Shown: one piece after another, positions 13,924 through 13,926 of the stretch
Numbering within the stretch: position 1 is the stretch's first letter
Layout: every line of letters starts with the position of its first letter
From: Dehalococcoidia bacterium
GTDB taxonomy: Bacteria; Chloroflexota; Dehalococcoidia; Dehalococcoidales; E44-bin46
Direction of reading: 5' to 3'
Assembly: GCA_004376105.1 (NCBI GenBank)
Contig: SOKA01000039.1
Coordinates: 1 to 13,926, forward strand
DNA length: 13,926 nucleotides
Position numbers and translations under genes: made by a program
Notes under the pieces: generated by a model
The model's database searches: none
Seen by the model: the letters and a program-made list of their open reading frames with translations, nothing else
What the model was told of the DNA's origin: nothing

Positions 13924-13926
13924 AAA

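Overview
The window is about 13.9 kb of bacterial chromosome with moderate GC. The gene content suggests an anaerobic bacterium with corrinoid (B12) chemistry, and the mix looks like a Chloroflexota/Dehalococcoidia-type genome. That placement is my inference, because no phylogenetic marker here settles it. Sigma70-type promoters (TTGNNN, 17-bp spacer, TATAAT) can be read directly in front of smpB, the tRNA gene and fur. Nearly everything is on the minus strand; only the TauE/SafE gene and one tiny ArsA-like fragment lie on the plus strand.

Layout from left to right. Positions 1-85 hold the 5' end of tmRNA (ssrA), cut by the window edge, followed by its partner smpB. Next come nadB (L-aspartate oxidase) and a class I fumarase beta subunit, which overlap as TGATG, then an intact acyl-CoA (methylmalonyl-CoA/propionyl-CoA) carboxyltransferase subunit. 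That carboxyltransferase sits between two broken genes: a frameshifted N-terminal piece of succinyl-CoA ligase alpha (sucD) downstream, and an internally deleted methylmalonyl-CoA epimerase (mce) upstream. Positions 4834-7015 carry a two-gene methyltransferase module: an MttB-family methyltransferase without an internal amber codon, and its MttC-type corrinoid protein.

Positions 7016-8063 contain no intact gene. They hold a C-terminal remnant of the methylmalonyl-CoA mutase chaperone MeaB, an unidentified open stretch, a 51-codon ArsA-like stub and a broken maleate isomerase/Asp-Glu racemase-type gene. A tRNA-Ala(UGC) gene with its own promoter follows.

The right part is ordinary and intact. 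It has a TauE/SafE permease gene converging on a fur-feoA-feoB ferrous iron cluster, in which fur and feoA each carry a similar dyad element just upstream. It ends with a patatin-like phospholipase and a HerA-like ATPase whose 5' end is at or beyond the window edge.

The main second-look observation is that three of the broken genes (meaB, mce, sucD) belong, with the surviving carboxyltransferase, to the succinate/methylmalonyl-CoA/propionyl-CoA route. This looks like a decayed methylmalonyl-CoA cluster that now surrounds a live methyltransferase/corrinoid pair. I saw no CRISPR array, transposase, phage gene or recognisable defence system, and I do not claim a new system.
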